This document shows, piece after piece, positions 7,167 to 14,995 of a stretch of 23,860 nucleotides of DNA (positions are counted from its first letter, which is position 1; the number at the start of each line of letters is the position of its first letter). The notes below the pieces were generated by a model. The model did no database searches. It had not been told where the DNA came from and was given only the letters and a program-made list of their open reading frames with translations. The translations under genes and the position numbers were made by a program. The stretch covers positions 1 to 23,860 of the forward strand of contig JBPCWZ010000079.1 in NCBI GenBank assembly GCA_051009015.1, read 5' to 3'. This DNA comes from JAHRAH01 sp051009015. GTDB lineage: Bacteria > Pseudomonadota > Gammaproteobacteria > Tethybacterales > Persebacteraceae.

Positions 7167-8705
7167 ATGGCAGATTTCACCAACAAAACCGAAAACACCC
7201 CGGACGACTGGGAGCAGCAGGCGCGGACGCTTCGGGACCAACAAAAATGGGATGATGTGATATCGCTATCGTCCTCGGTCATCCCCACGCTGAAAACCGG
7301 CGCCGAAAAAGCCGTCGCATATCTTATGCGCGGCTACGCCTATAACGAAAAAGGCGAGTATGACAGCGCCATCACTGATTTCAGCAAGACGATAGAGCTG
7401 AAGCCCGATTATGTTGCGGCATATCACAATCGCGGCTGCGCCTATAACGAAAAAGGCAAGTATGACCTCGCCATCGCCGATTTCAACAAGGCGATAGAGT
7501 TGAAGTCCGATTATGCCACGGCATACCACAATCGCGGCTATGCCTATAACGAAAAAGGCAAGTATGACTTCGCCATCGCCGATTTCAACAAGGCGATAGA
7601 GTTGCAACCCAATGATGCCGTAACATACCACAATCGCGGCAGGGTTTATAACCGAAAAGGCGAACATGACCTCGCCATCGCCGATTTCAACAAGGCGATA
7701 GAGTTGCAACCCGATTATGCCACGGCATACAATAATCGCGGCTACGCTTATACCCAAAAAGGCGAACATGACCTCGCCAGCGCCGATTATAGCCACACGA
7801 TAGCATTGAAACCCGATAATGCCACGGCATACAATAATCGCGGCTACACCTATAACGAAAAAGGCGAACATGACCTCGCCATCGCCGATTTCAACAAGGC
7901 GATAGAATTGAAACCCGATAATGCCACGGCATACCACAATCGCGGCAAGGTTTATAACCGAAAAGGCGAGTATGACAGCGCCATCGCCGATTTCAACAAG
8001 GCGATAGAGTTGAAGCCCGATTATGCTATGGCATACTACTTTCGCGGCTACGCTTATGCCAAAAAGGGCAAGGATGACAAAATGCTCGCTGATTGGGAAA
8101 AGGCGATTAAACTTGCCCCGAATAACGCGGCTATCCAAGACAGCATTTTCACTGAAATAAAGTCGGCGGAATGGTTGCACAAACAAATTTCCGAAGAATT
8201 GAAATCGGCGAAGGGGTTTGAGGGCAGGGAAGAAGAACACAAAAAGGCGCAAGCGCGCGCGGGGAATTGGGCGAACGGGTTGTTGGGTGTGCTGTTTGTT
8301 TTTTACGCTGGCGCCTTTGTGTTGCTTGCGTATTGCTTTGGGCTATTTGACTGCTGCAAGGCAAACGCCCCCGATGCTTCGGAAATTTTGCCGTGGATAC
8401 CGGTGATATTTTTGACATCCTCGCCGATTATCTGGGCGTCACGGATTCTTAACCGCGAAAAAACGCGGCACTTCGCCCTGCGCGAAAATGCCTACGCCAA
8501 TAAACTGATGGCGCTTTTAATATATGACACGCCCGAAAAAGAACGGGCGGAATTGGTTAAGAAACTTTTTGACCACCACTCCCTGCGCGGCAGTCCGCGG
8601 TTGGTTATTGACCTTGAAAATAAGCCCAAAACCGATGACAGCGTCGTTTGGCAATTGCTTAATCTTGTCCGGCGGGGCGGCGGCAAACCGGGCGATAATA
8701 AGTAA
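7167..8705 (+). CDS. TPR-repeat membrane protein
   Basis: From ATG 7167 this is 512 aa. Eight consecutive 34-residue tetratricopeptide repeats (consensus AYHNRGYAYNEKGEYDLAIA, then DFNKAIELKPDYAT) occupy the N-terminal two thirds. A charged helical linker follows, then two hydrophobic membrane segments (about 8270-8345 and 8385-8450) and a short soluble tail. There is no signal peptide, so the TPR domain is probably cytoplasmic and tethered to the inner membrane, where it would bind other proteins. ATG 7113 would add 18 residues but lies in the probable -10 box. There is no good ribosome binding site for either start. I do not recognise a specific family beyond TPR. Confidence 0.82.
   Translation: MADFTNKTENTPDDWEQQARTLRDQQKWDDVISLSSSVIPTLKTGAEKAVAYLMRGYAYNEKGEYDSAITDFSKTIELKPDYVAAYHNRGCAYNEKGKYDLAIADFNKAIELKSDYATAYHNRGYAYNEKGKYDFAIADFNKAIELQPNDAVTYHNRGRVYNRKGEHDLAIADFNKAIELQPDYATAYNNRGYAYTQKGEHDLASADYSHTIALKPDNATAYNNRGYTYNEKGEHDLAIADFNKAIELKPDNATAYHNRGKVYNRKGEYDSAIADFNKAIELKPDYAMAYYFRGYAYAKKGKDDKMLADWEKAIKLAPNNAAIQDSIFTEIKSAEWLHKQISEELKSAKGFEGREEEHKKAQARAGNWANGLLGVLFVFYAGAFVLLAYCFGLFDCCKANAPDASEILPWIPVIFLTSSPIIWASRILNREKTRHFALRENAYANKLMALLIYDTPEKERAELVKKLFDHHSLRGSPRLVIDLENKPKTDDSVVWQLLNLVRRGGGKPGDNK
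7314..8129 (+). repeat. Eight tandem 102-bp TPR-encoding repeats
   Basis: The units recur exactly every 102 bp; the CGC of the conserved NRG codons is at 7329, 7431, 7533, 7635, 7737, 7839, 7941 and 8043. Units share long identical stretches at DNA level, for example GCCGATTTCAACAAGGCGAT, including synonymous sites. This points to recent duplication or gene conversion and makes unit number likely to vary between strains. Confidence 0.85.
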
Positions 8706-8719
8706 TTGCCCTTTTTGCT

Positions 8720-8747
8720 ATCCCCGCCCTTGCTTTTGGCGGGGGAT
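8720..8747 (+). terminator. Possible terminator hairpin after the TPR gene
   Basis: CCCCGCC (8722-8728) can pair with GGCGGGG (8738-8744) across a 9-nt loop, starting 16 nt after the TPR stop codon. No U-tract follows, so this is a weak candidate. Confidence 0.35.
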
Positions 8748-8760
8748 GTCTGGTGTGGTG

Positions 8761-8802
8761 TATAATGGCGGCAGTTTGCCATCAATGACAAAAATAAAGG
8801 GG
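8761..8802 (+). promoter_or_regulatory. Promoter -10 and ribosome binding site of the ankyrin lipoprotein
   Basis: TATAAT is at 8761-8766; a TTGGCG at 8736-8741 is a loose -35 candidate with a 19-nt spacer. AAGGGG at 8797-8802 is a Shine-Dalgarno 9 nt before ATG 8812 and decides that start over longer frames. Confidence 0.5.
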
Positions 8803-8811
8803 AAAACAACC

Positions 8812-9978
8812 ATGATTAACTCTCTGCGCACCTTGTGCCTGATATTGTTTGTGGCGGCTGTTGCCGCTTGCGGCAACGGCGGTGATGGCGATTCGTCGGC
8901 TCTGCGTCAGGCGGCGGAGAAAGGCGATGTTGCCGAAGTCAAGCGCCTTCTTGACGGCGGGACGGATGTTGACGCAAAAGATAACGAGGGCAACACGCCT
9001 TTGCATTTTGCGGCACTTTTCGGTCTAACCGAAACTGCGCTTGCCCTTGTCAATGCGGGGGCGAATATTGAGGAAAAAAGTATCGGGGGCTTTACGCCTT
9101 TGCATATTGCGGTAGCGGCAGGTGAAACCGAAACTGCGCTTGCCCTTGTCAATGCGGGGGCGGATATTGACATAAAAGCCGACGATGGCGCAACGCCTTT
9201 GCATACTGCGGCAGGGTATGGTTCAACTGAAACCGCACTTGCCCTTGTCAATGCGGGGGCGGATATTAACACAAAAGCCGACGGTGGCGCAACGCCTTTG
9301 CATAGTGCGGTATATTCCGGTCAAATCGAAACCGCACTTGCCCTTGTCAAAGTGGGGGGGGACATTGAGGAAAAAGATAACGAGGGCTTTACGCTTTTGC
9401 ATTTTGCGGCAGAACACGGTCAAACCGAAACCGCACTTGCCCTTGTCAAAGCGGGGGCGAATATTGACGCAAAAAACAACGAAGGCGTGACGCCTTTGCA
9501 TATTGCGGCGGGGAATGGTCAAACCGAAACCGCGCTTGCCCTCATCAAAGCGGGAGCGGATGTTAATGCGGAAAGAAAAGAGGGCGGAGCGCCTCTGCAT
9601 ATCGCGGCAATAATAGGCAATGCGGAAATCGCGCTTGCCCTTATCAATGCGGGGGCGGATATTAACGCAAAATCCAAAGATGGCTTTACGCCTTTGCATT
9701 TTGCAGCGTGGAATGGTCACACCGAAATCGCGCTTGCCCTTGTCAATGCGGGGGCGGATATTGACACAAAAGCCGACGATGGCGCAACGCCTTTGCATAC
9801 CGCGGCAGTGTATGGTTCAACTGAAACCGCGCTTGCTCTTGTCAAAGCGGGGGCGGATTTGCATGCCCGAAACGACAACGGAAAAACACCGCTGGATATT
9901 GCCATAGAAAATAAGGGCAAAGACAGCGATATCGCGCGCGCCTTGCAAAAGGCGATGGAAAAGCAGGGCGGCAAATAG
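8812..9978 (+). CDS. Ankyrin-repeat lipoprotein
   Basis: The 388-aa precursor starts with a lipoprotein signal peptide ending in VAAC (lipid-modified Cys20). About ten consecutive 33-residue ankyrin repeats follow (typical unit ATPLHTAAGYGSTETALALV, then NAGADIN.KADDG), then a C-terminal cap KTPLDIAIE and the ending EKQGGK. It should be anchored to a membrane on the periplasmic or outer face and act as a binding scaffold. ATG 8812 was chosen because it gives the signal peptide and has a Shine-Dalgarno; the frame is open further upstream but only through the end of the TPR gene. It is a longer paralogue of the ankyrin protein at 236-625. Ligand and role are unknown. Confidence 0.88.
   Translation: MINSLRTLCLILFVAAVAACGNGGDGDSSALRQAAEKGDVAEVKRLLDGGTDVDAKDNEGNTPLHFAALFGLTETALALVNAGANIEEKSIGGFTPLHIAVAAGETETALALVNAGADIDIKADDGATPLHTAAGYGSTETALALVNAGADINTKADGGATPLHSAVYSGQIETALALVKVGGDIEEKDNEGFTLLHFAAEHGQTETALALVKAGANIDAKNNEGVTPLHIAAGNGQTETALALIKAGADVNAERKEGGAPLHIAAIIGNAEIALALINAGADINAKSKDGFTPLHFAAWNGHTEIALALVNAGADIDTKADDGATPLHTAAVYGSTETALALVKAGADLHARNDNGKTPLDIAIENKGKDSDIARALQKAMEKQGGK
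8893..9882 (+). repeat. Ten tandem 99-bp ankyrin-encoding repeats
   Basis: The units have a strict 99-bp period (ACGCCTTTGCAT recurs at 8995, 9094 and onward). Units 3-4 (about 9161-9250) and 9-10 (about 9755-9844) are nearly identical over roughly 100 bp and are exactly 594 bp, or six units, apart. This indicates a block duplication or conversion inside the gene. Confidence 0.8.
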
Positions 9979-10168
9979 CATTGGGCGGCGAGTTATGGAT
10001 TTGCGCATGCGCGGGAATGACATTGGGAAACCGCCGCTTGCCGCCCCCGCGAGTTTGCCTTTGGCAACCCCGCCCTCGTTTTCGTTGAAAGCGGGGGGTA
10101 GAAGAATGATAGATTCCTGCCGTAGCCAGCCCTCGTGCAAACGGGGGCGGGAATGACGAGGGGAGGAG
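9979..10168. other. Intergenic spacer between convergent ankyrin gene and glnA
   Basis: No gene is visible. Positions 9999-10018 are a decayed dRS3-like palindrome (left half ATTTGC, right half GGGAAT then GAC). TTGCC-TTT-GGCAA at 10055-10067 forms a small perfect hairpin that could contribute to termination from either side. GGGCGGGAATGACGAGG near 10145 resembles the tandem unit at 20074-20154. Confidence 0.45.
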
Positions 10169-11581
10169 TTAGAGGGAGTAATACATTTCAAACTCCACCG
10201 GCAGGGGGGCTTTGCGGAATTTGTCTACTTCCGACATTTTCAGGGCGATGTAGGCGTCTATCATGTCGTTGTCAAAAACGCCGCTTGCCGTCAGAAATGT
10301 GCGGTCGGCGTCCAATGCCGACAATGCTTCCGGCAAAGTCGCGCATACGCTTCGCATCTCCGCCAAGTCCGCCGAGCGGCGGCGGGCGTAGAGGTTATAG
10401 TCCGCCGGTTTGCCCGGGTCTATGCGGTTTTTGATGCCGTCCATTCCGGCAAGCAGCATTGAGGCAAAACACAAATAGGCATTCGCCGCCGGGTCGGGAA
10501 AGCGAACTTCAAAACGCCGCGCTTTGGCATCGGTAACATGCGGAATGCGCACCGCCGCCGAGCGGTTTTTTGCCGAGTATGTGAGATTGACCGGCGCTTC
10601 AAAACCGGGCAGCAAACGCTTGTAGGAGTTTGTCGTCGGATTGGCGAAGGCATTGAGCGCGCGGGCGTGTTTTAGCACTCCGCCGATATACCAAAGCGCC
10701 TCGCGCGACATTCCGGCATAGCCGTTGCCGGCGAAAATATTACGCCCCTTTTTGCTGACCGATTGGTGGACATGCATGCCGTTGCCGTTGTCGTCCGAAA
10801 GCGGCTTTGCCATAAAAGTCGCCGTTTTGCCGAACTGATGGGCGACATTGTGCACGACATATTTGAAAAGTTGCGCTTCGTCGCCGCGCCGCACCGGCGG
10901 ACCTCCGGCGACTCCTATCTCGCATTGTCCCGCCGTTGCGACTTCGTGGTGATGCACTTCGGTTGTTATCCCGCATTCGTTCAGTTTCAGGCACATTTCG
11001 CCGCGAAGGTCGGAAAGCGAATCCACCGGCGGCGCGGGAAAATAGCCGCCCTTGACGCCGGGGCGATGCCCGCTATTAAAACCTTCCATTTCCAGCGGCG
11101 AAGACCAAACCGCTTCTTCGCTGATGATGCGATAACTCGCCCTGCCCATTTCGTTCTCCCACTGCACCGAATCAAAGACAAAAAACTCCGGCTCCGGGGC
11201 AAATATCGCCGCATCGCCGATGCCCGATTTGATAAGCGCCCGCAATGCTTTGGCGGCGATGCCGCGCGGGCAGCGGTTGTAGGGGTTCTTGCTGTCCGGC
11301 TCAAAGATGTCGCAAAAGACGATGAGAGTCGGCTCTTCGGCAAAGGGATCGCGCACGGCTGTGGACAAATCGGGGCGCATGAGCATGTCGGAACTTTCAA
11401 TCCCGCGCCAGCCGCCGATGGACGAGCCGTCAAAGCACTTTCCTTCGGTGAGCAAATGCGCATCGGCGGCGGCGGCGGGAATCGTAAGATGTTGCGACAC
11501 GCCGAGCATATCGGTAAAGCGAAAATCCACAAAGGCGATTTTCTCGCTCTTGACGCGCTTGGTAAATTTGGCAACTGACAT
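10169..11581 (-). CDS. glnA: Glutamine synthetase, type I-beta
   Basis: GlnA makes glutamine from glutamate, ammonia and ATP and forms a cytoplasmic dodecamer. The 470-aa length and the motifs are those of GSI-beta: FDGSSIGGW in the beta-grasp domain, EPEFFVFD, the ATP-site segment NGNGMHVHQS, NPTTNSYKRLLPG, and RIPHVTDAKARRFEVRFPD. The adenylylation Tyr is kept at about residue 398 (YNLYARR), but the usual NLYDLPPEE context is changed after the Tyr. ATG 11581 is fixed by an AGGAG Shine-Dalgarno. The gene is monocistronic and convergent with the ankyrin lipoprotein. No ntrBC or glnK lies next to it in the window. Confidence 0.96.
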   Translation of the reverse strand: MSVAKFTKRVKSEKIAFVDFRFTDMLGVSQHLTIPAAAADAHLLTEGKCFDGSSIGGWRGIESSDMLMRPDLSTAVRDPFAEEPTLIVFCDIFEPDSKNPYNRCPRGIAAKALRALIKSGIGDAAIFAPEPEFFVFDSVQWENEMGRASYRIISEEAVWSSPLEMEGFNSGHRPGVKGGYFPAPPVDSLSDLRGEMCLKLNECGITTEVHHHEVATAGQCEIGVAGGPPVRRGDEAQLFKYVVHNVAHQFGKTATFMAKPLSDDNGNGMHVHQSVSKKGRNIFAGNGYAGMSREALWYIGGVLKHARALNAFANPTTNSYKRLLPGFEAPVNLTYSAKNRSAAVRIPHVTDAKARRFEVRFPDPAANAYLCFASMLLAGMDGIKNRIDPGKPADYNLYARRRSADLAEMRSVCATLPEALSALDADRTFLTASGVFDNDMIDAYIALKMSEVDKFRKAPLPVEFEMYYSL

Positions 11582-11587
11582 TGTTTT

Positions 11588-11592
11588 CTCCT
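11588..11592 (-). promoter_or_regulatory. Ribosome binding site of glnA
   Basis: The minus strand reads AAAAGGAG followed by AAAACA and ATG, a strong Shine-Dalgarno by the standards of this window. It fixes the glnA start at 11581 rather than the longer frame. Confidence 0.75.
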
Positions 11593-11654
11593 TTTGTTTG
11601 TGTGATTGAACCCGGACCCGGCGGCGAACAAAAGCCCGCATCCGGCGAAGTGTT

Positions 11655-11665
11655 ATTGTATCATA
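11655..11665 (-). promoter_or_regulatory. Putative -10 region of glnA
   Basis: The minus strand reads TATGATACAAT, the same 11-mer as at 7112-7122. Transcription would start near 11648 and give a leader of about 67 nt. No good -35 box is seen, and I see no convincing sigma-54 (GG-N10-GC) element in the expected place. Confidence 0.45.
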
Positions 11666-11756
11666 CCATCGCCGCTATCGGGTAATAAAAAGCATTATTT
11701 TTTATAATAAATCAAAAAGACAACGGCGCGGGCTTTGATAGAATAGGCGGAGGGAT

Positions 11757-11840
11757 GCCCGGATGGTGAAATTGGTATACACGGAGGACTTAAAATCCTT
11801 TGCTTACAAAAGCGTGCCGGTTCGAGTCCGGCTCCGGGCA
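11757..11840 (+). tRNA. tRNA-Leu (anticodon UAA)
   Basis: The 84-nt class II tRNA has a perfect 7-bp acceptor stem (GCCCGGA with TCCGGGC), an anticodon loop CTTAAAA with TAA at 11791-11793, a long variable arm (GCTT paired with AAGC) and a T arm GCCGG-TTCGAGT-CCGGC. The discriminator is A at 11840. The next bases are CCG, so the 3' CCA is not fully encoded and must be completed by tRNA nucleotidyltransferase. TAGAAT at 11739-11744 is a candidate -10 box. argJ starts 73 nt downstream and may share the transcript. Confidence 0.95.
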
Positions 11841-11913
11841 CCGCGCGGCGGGCTGTCAGTTTGCGCGGCTTTCGGGCGGCAGACAACAAACCGCAACACT
11901 TCGCCGGACAAAG

Positions 11914-13134
11914 ATGGCTGTTAATCTTTCGCCTCCCGTCGGGCTTTTGCCGGTCGGCGGGGTTTTGCTCGGCAGTGCCGCCGCCGGTTTGCGCGATGGC
12001 GGGGGGCGGGGCAAAAAGCGCGATGATTTGACGGTGATAACTTTTCCGCCCGATGCCGCCGTTGCCGGAGTTTTTACCAAAAACCGCTTTCCGGCGCCGC
12101 CGGTCGCATTGTGCCGCAGCCGTTTGCGCGCCAACATTCGCCCGCGCGCTTTTGCCGTCAATGCGTCAATCGCCAATGCCGGAACGCTCGGGGCAGGTTT
12201 GACCGATGCCCGCCAATGCTGCACATTGCTGGCGAAAATGCTGGACATTCGCGCCGTTGAAGTTTTGCCTTTTTCCACCGGCGTTATTATGGAACGGCTG
12301 CCGATGCAAAAATATGCAGAAGGTTTGCACAAATGCGTCAGTTGTTTGCAGCCAAACGGATGGCTGCGCGCCGCCAAAGCGATGATGACAACCGACACCG
12401 TCGCCAAAGCCGTCAGCCGCCGCATAACAGACGGCAAGCGCGATTATTCCATCACGGGCATCGCAAAAGGCGCGGGGATGATTCACCCGCAAATGGCGAC
12501 AATGCTGGCTTTTGTCGCTACCGATGCCGCCATCAATTTGCCGACACTGCGCGCATGGCAGCGGGAGATATCCGCGGATACTTTTAATGCCGTCAGTGTT
12601 GATGGCGATACTTCAACAAACGATTCTTTTATGCTCGTCGCTACCGGCGCGGCGGGCAAACCATCCAAAAGCGCGCTCGGCAAACTGCGCGCCGCCATTA
12701 ACGAAGTTTGCGCCCATTTGGCTTTTGCCATTGTCAGAGACGGCGAAGGGGCGGGGAGAATAATGACCGTGCGCGTATCGGGCGGGAAGAGTTTTGCCGT
12801 TTGCCGCCGCGTGGCGGATGCCGTTTGCCGCTCGCCGCTTGTCAAGACGGCGCTTGCCGCCGCCGATGCCAATGTCGGCAGATTGTTGATGGCGATAGGC
12901 AATGCGGGCGGCGGTTTTGCCGCCAACAAAGTAATGGTAAGCATCGGCAAAATGCCGGTTATCCGAAACGGGGGGATGGATACGCGTTATGACGAAAAGG
13001 CGGTGGCGAATATCATGCGCCAAAAAGAAATAGCGGTGGATATTACCATCAACGGCGGCAGCGCATCGGCGACATTGACGACTTGCGATTTGACCGAAGA
13101 TTACATAAAGATTAACGCATCCTACCGCTCCTGA
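11914..13134 (+). CDS. argJ: Bifunctional ornithine acetyltransferase / N-acetylglutamate synthase
   Basis: ArgJ transfers the acetyl group from N-acetylornithine to glutamate in the cyclic arginine pathway; some members also use acetyl-CoA. The 406-aa precursor cleaves itself at Ala195-Thr196 in HPQMATMLAF, exposing the catalytic Thr of the beta chain. The oxyanion-hole segment LPFSTGVIMERLP and the AKGAGMI motif are present. ATG 11914 gives the family N-terminus (MAVNLSPPVGLLPVGGVLLG); the upstream extension runs into the tRNA. Only a weak ribosome binding site is seen. It leads a three-gene operon with 18-nt gaps. Confidence 0.95.
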   Translation: MAVNLSPPVGLLPVGGVLLGSAAAGLRDGGGRGKKRDDLTVITFPPDAAVAGVFTKNRFPAPPVALCRSRLRANIRPRAFAVNASIANAGTLGAGLTDARQCCTLLAKMLDIRAVEVLPFSTGVIMERLPMQKYAEGLHKCVSCLQPNGWLRAAKAMMTTDTVAKAVSRRITDGKRDYSITGIAKGAGMIHPQMATMLAFVATDAAINLPTLRAWQREISADTFNAVSVDGDTSTNDSFMLVATGAAGKPSKSALGKLRAAINEVCAHLAFAIVRDGEGAGRIMTVRVSGGKSFAVCRRVADAVCRSPLVKTALAAADANVGRLLMAIGNAGGGFAANKVMVSIGKMPVIRNGGMDTRYDEKAVANIMRQKEIAVDITINGGSASATLTTCDLTEDYIKINASYRS

Positions 13135-13152
13135 AACAAAAGGCAAAGACCG

Positions 13153-14010
13153 ATGACAAAAACATCCGACAACGAAAACACCCTTTCGCGCATTGCCGAT
13201 TCGCTCTCACGCATTGCGGATTGCGCCGAACAACAAACCGGAATGCCGCCAAAGCGAATATTGCAAGCACTTGCCGATGGCGGAAGTTATTACCGGTGGC
13301 GGGCGGCGCAAGCGGGCGGTGTTTTGACGGCGATGGCGGCGGCGGGCGAAAGCGAAAAAGCCGAACATTTGCGCGGCTTGCAAAAACAAACCGACGCCGT
13401 GCGCGATAACACTGCGCGCTTTTTGTCCGGCAAACCGGCGCATAACATATTGATAAGCGGCGCGCGCGGCTGCGGCAAATCTTCCGTAATGCGCGCCGTC
13501 CTTTCCGGCTTTGCCAAAAAAGGGGGGAAGTTGATGGAAACGGACGGCGAAGGTTTGGCAAAGTTGCCTTTTTTGCTGGCGGCGCTGGCGCAGACAAAAG
13601 ACGCCTTTATTGTATTTTGCGATGATTTGTCATTTGCCACCGAATCGCCCCCGGCTTTGGTGCGCAGCGCATTGGAAGGATCTTTTTTTGCCGATGCCCG
13701 CGTATTAATCTATGCAACGGCAAACCGTCGCCATTTATCGCGCAGTATGTTTTCGGATGCCGATGACATCCACCCCGGCGAAACCGAAGATGAAAAACTC
13801 GCCCTTGCCGACCGGTTTGGTTTAAGTTTGCGAATATACCCGCCGGAAGTCGGGGAATACGAAGACATCACCGCCGATTGGCTGCACCGCTATGGCATAA
13901 AACCATCGCCGTCATTGCTTCGGCAGGCGCGGGCGTATGCCGACAGGCGCGGCGGAAGGAGCGGCAGAGTCGCAAAGCAGTTTGCCCTTGCGGCGGCGGC
14001 GCAAAAATAA
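13153..14010 (+). CDS. DUF815 AAA+ ATPase
   Basis: This 285-aa protein belongs to the DUF815 family of P-loop ATPases. Walker A is GARGCGKS at 103-110, Walker B FIVFCDDLSF at 152-161, and a sensor-like ATANRR lies at 188-193; the conserved ending LRIYPPEVGEYEDI is also typical. The N-terminal 60 residues form a helical region. The biochemical role of the family is not established. Its position between argJ and a Nudix gene is a recurrent proteobacterial arrangement as far as I recall. It is 18 nt from each neighbour, so it is almost certainly co-transcribed. Confidence 0.88.
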   Translation: MTKTSDNENTLSRIADSLSRIADCAEQQTGMPPKRILQALADGGSYYRWRAAQAGGVLTAMAAAGESEKAEHLRGLQKQTDAVRDNTARFLSGKPAHNILISGARGCGKSSVMRAVLSGFAKKGGKLMETDGEGLAKLPFLLAALAQTKDAFIVFCDDLSFATESPPALVRSALEGSFFADARVLIYATANRRHLSRSMFSDADDIHPGETEDEKLALADRFGLSLRIYPPEVGEYEDITADWLHRYGIKPSPSLLRQARAYADRRGGRSGRVAKQFALAAAAQK

Positions 14011-14028
14011 AAAGTCCAAAAGGCAACA

Positions 14029-14931
14029 ATGCAAACAGTCGCCGCCGGAATATTACAAGACATTGAGGGGCGCGTTTTTGTGCAACAGCGCAAGGATGGC
14101 AGATGGGAGTTTCCCGGCGGCAAAAGCGAAAAAGGCGAATCGCCAATGCAAACACTGGCGCGCGAACTGGCGGAAGAAACCGGCATAACAACAAAAGACG
14201 CTACCCCGTGGCTGCGGCGCGCGTTGCCGGATGCCGGTATTGTTTTGCATTTTTTTCGCGTTAATCAATGGCGCGGCATCCCGCGCGGGTGCGAAGGTCA
14301 GGAGTGTTATTTTTGTCATCTTGACGCGCCGCCGGAGCCAATGCTGGCGGCAAATATTCCCGTTTGGAAATGGCTGAAACTTCCGCCTCTTTGCGCCATT
14401 ACGGCGGCGGAATTAATGGGCGTTGAAGAATCACTGAAAAGTATGAAAAACGCCTTTACCAACGGGTTGCGGTTAGTGCAGTTGCGCGACAAAAACCTGC
14501 CGCCGCAAATACGCCGGAGTTTTGCCGAACAAGCGGCGGCGATGGCGCGCAAACACAAAGCGATACTGCTTATCAATGACGACGAAACACTCGCCCGCGA
14601 TATTAATGCGGACGGCGTGCATCTGAGCAGTGTCAAACTTGCCGAAGCAAAATGCCGCCCCGATTTTGCCTGGGCGGCGGCATCTTGTCATAACAGCGCG
14701 CAACTGCAAATGGCGGCAAGTTTGAATTTGGATTTTGCCGTCCTTTCGCCGGTGGCAAAAACATTAACGCATGTTGATGCCGCGCCGATGGGCTGGAATG
14801 GTTTTGCCAAATTGGCGGCAAATACCGGCATTCCGGTATATGCCCTCGGCGGATTATCCAAAACCGACATCCAAACCGCCCGCCGCCACAACGCCCAGGG
14901 CGCGGCACTCATGCGAAAAGCATGGCAATAA
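14029..14931 (+). CDS. Nudix hydrolase fused to a ThiE-like domain (MutT/ThiE)
   Basis: Residues 1-130 are a MutT-type Nudix domain with a perfect Nudix box (G-x5-E-x7-REL-x-EE-x-GI, in GKSEKGESPMQTLARELAEE), expected to hydrolyse oxidised or unwanted nucleotides such as 8-oxo-dGTP. Residues 140-300 are a thiamine-phosphate-synthase-like TIM barrel (LVQLRDK, LLINDD, GVHLS, DFAVLSPV, YALGG). The barrel lacks several residues of true ThiE: INDR is INDD, GVHLGQ-D is GVHLSS, and the PTxTK loop is changed. The same changes, as I recall them, occur in this known fusion family, so the barrel is probably not a standard TMP synthase. AAAAGG just upstream is a plausible ribosome binding site. Confidence 0.9.
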   Translation: MQTVAAGILQDIEGRVFVQQRKDGRWEFPGGKSEKGESPMQTLARELAEETGITTKDATPWLRRALPDAGIVLHFFRVNQWRGIPRGCEGQECYFCHLDAPPEPMLAANIPVWKWLKLPPLCAITAAELMGVEESLKSMKNAFTNGLRLVQLRDKNLPPQIRRSFAEQAAAMARKHKAILLINDDETLARDINADGVHLSSVKLAEAKCRPDFAWAAASCHNSAQLQMAASLNLDFAVLSPVAKTLTHVDAAPMGWNGFAKLAANTGIPVYALGGLSKTDIQTARRHNAQGAALMRKAWQ

Positions 14932-14995
14932 AAAACAAACACAAACGCGGCGCAAATAACTCCGTCATTTCCACCCTGCCCGCCAAACTTATCCG

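Noticed and set aside
7266..8252. 328-codon minus-strand frame opposite the TPR repeats
   Set aside because: It is a repetitive shadow of the TPR codons; the plus frame has clear TPR consensus and membrane anchors.
8524..8811. Upstream extension of the ankyrin lipoprotein frame
   Set aside because: It overlaps the TPR gene and the terminator/promoter region; the lipoprotein signal peptide and Shine-Dalgarno fix the start at 8812.
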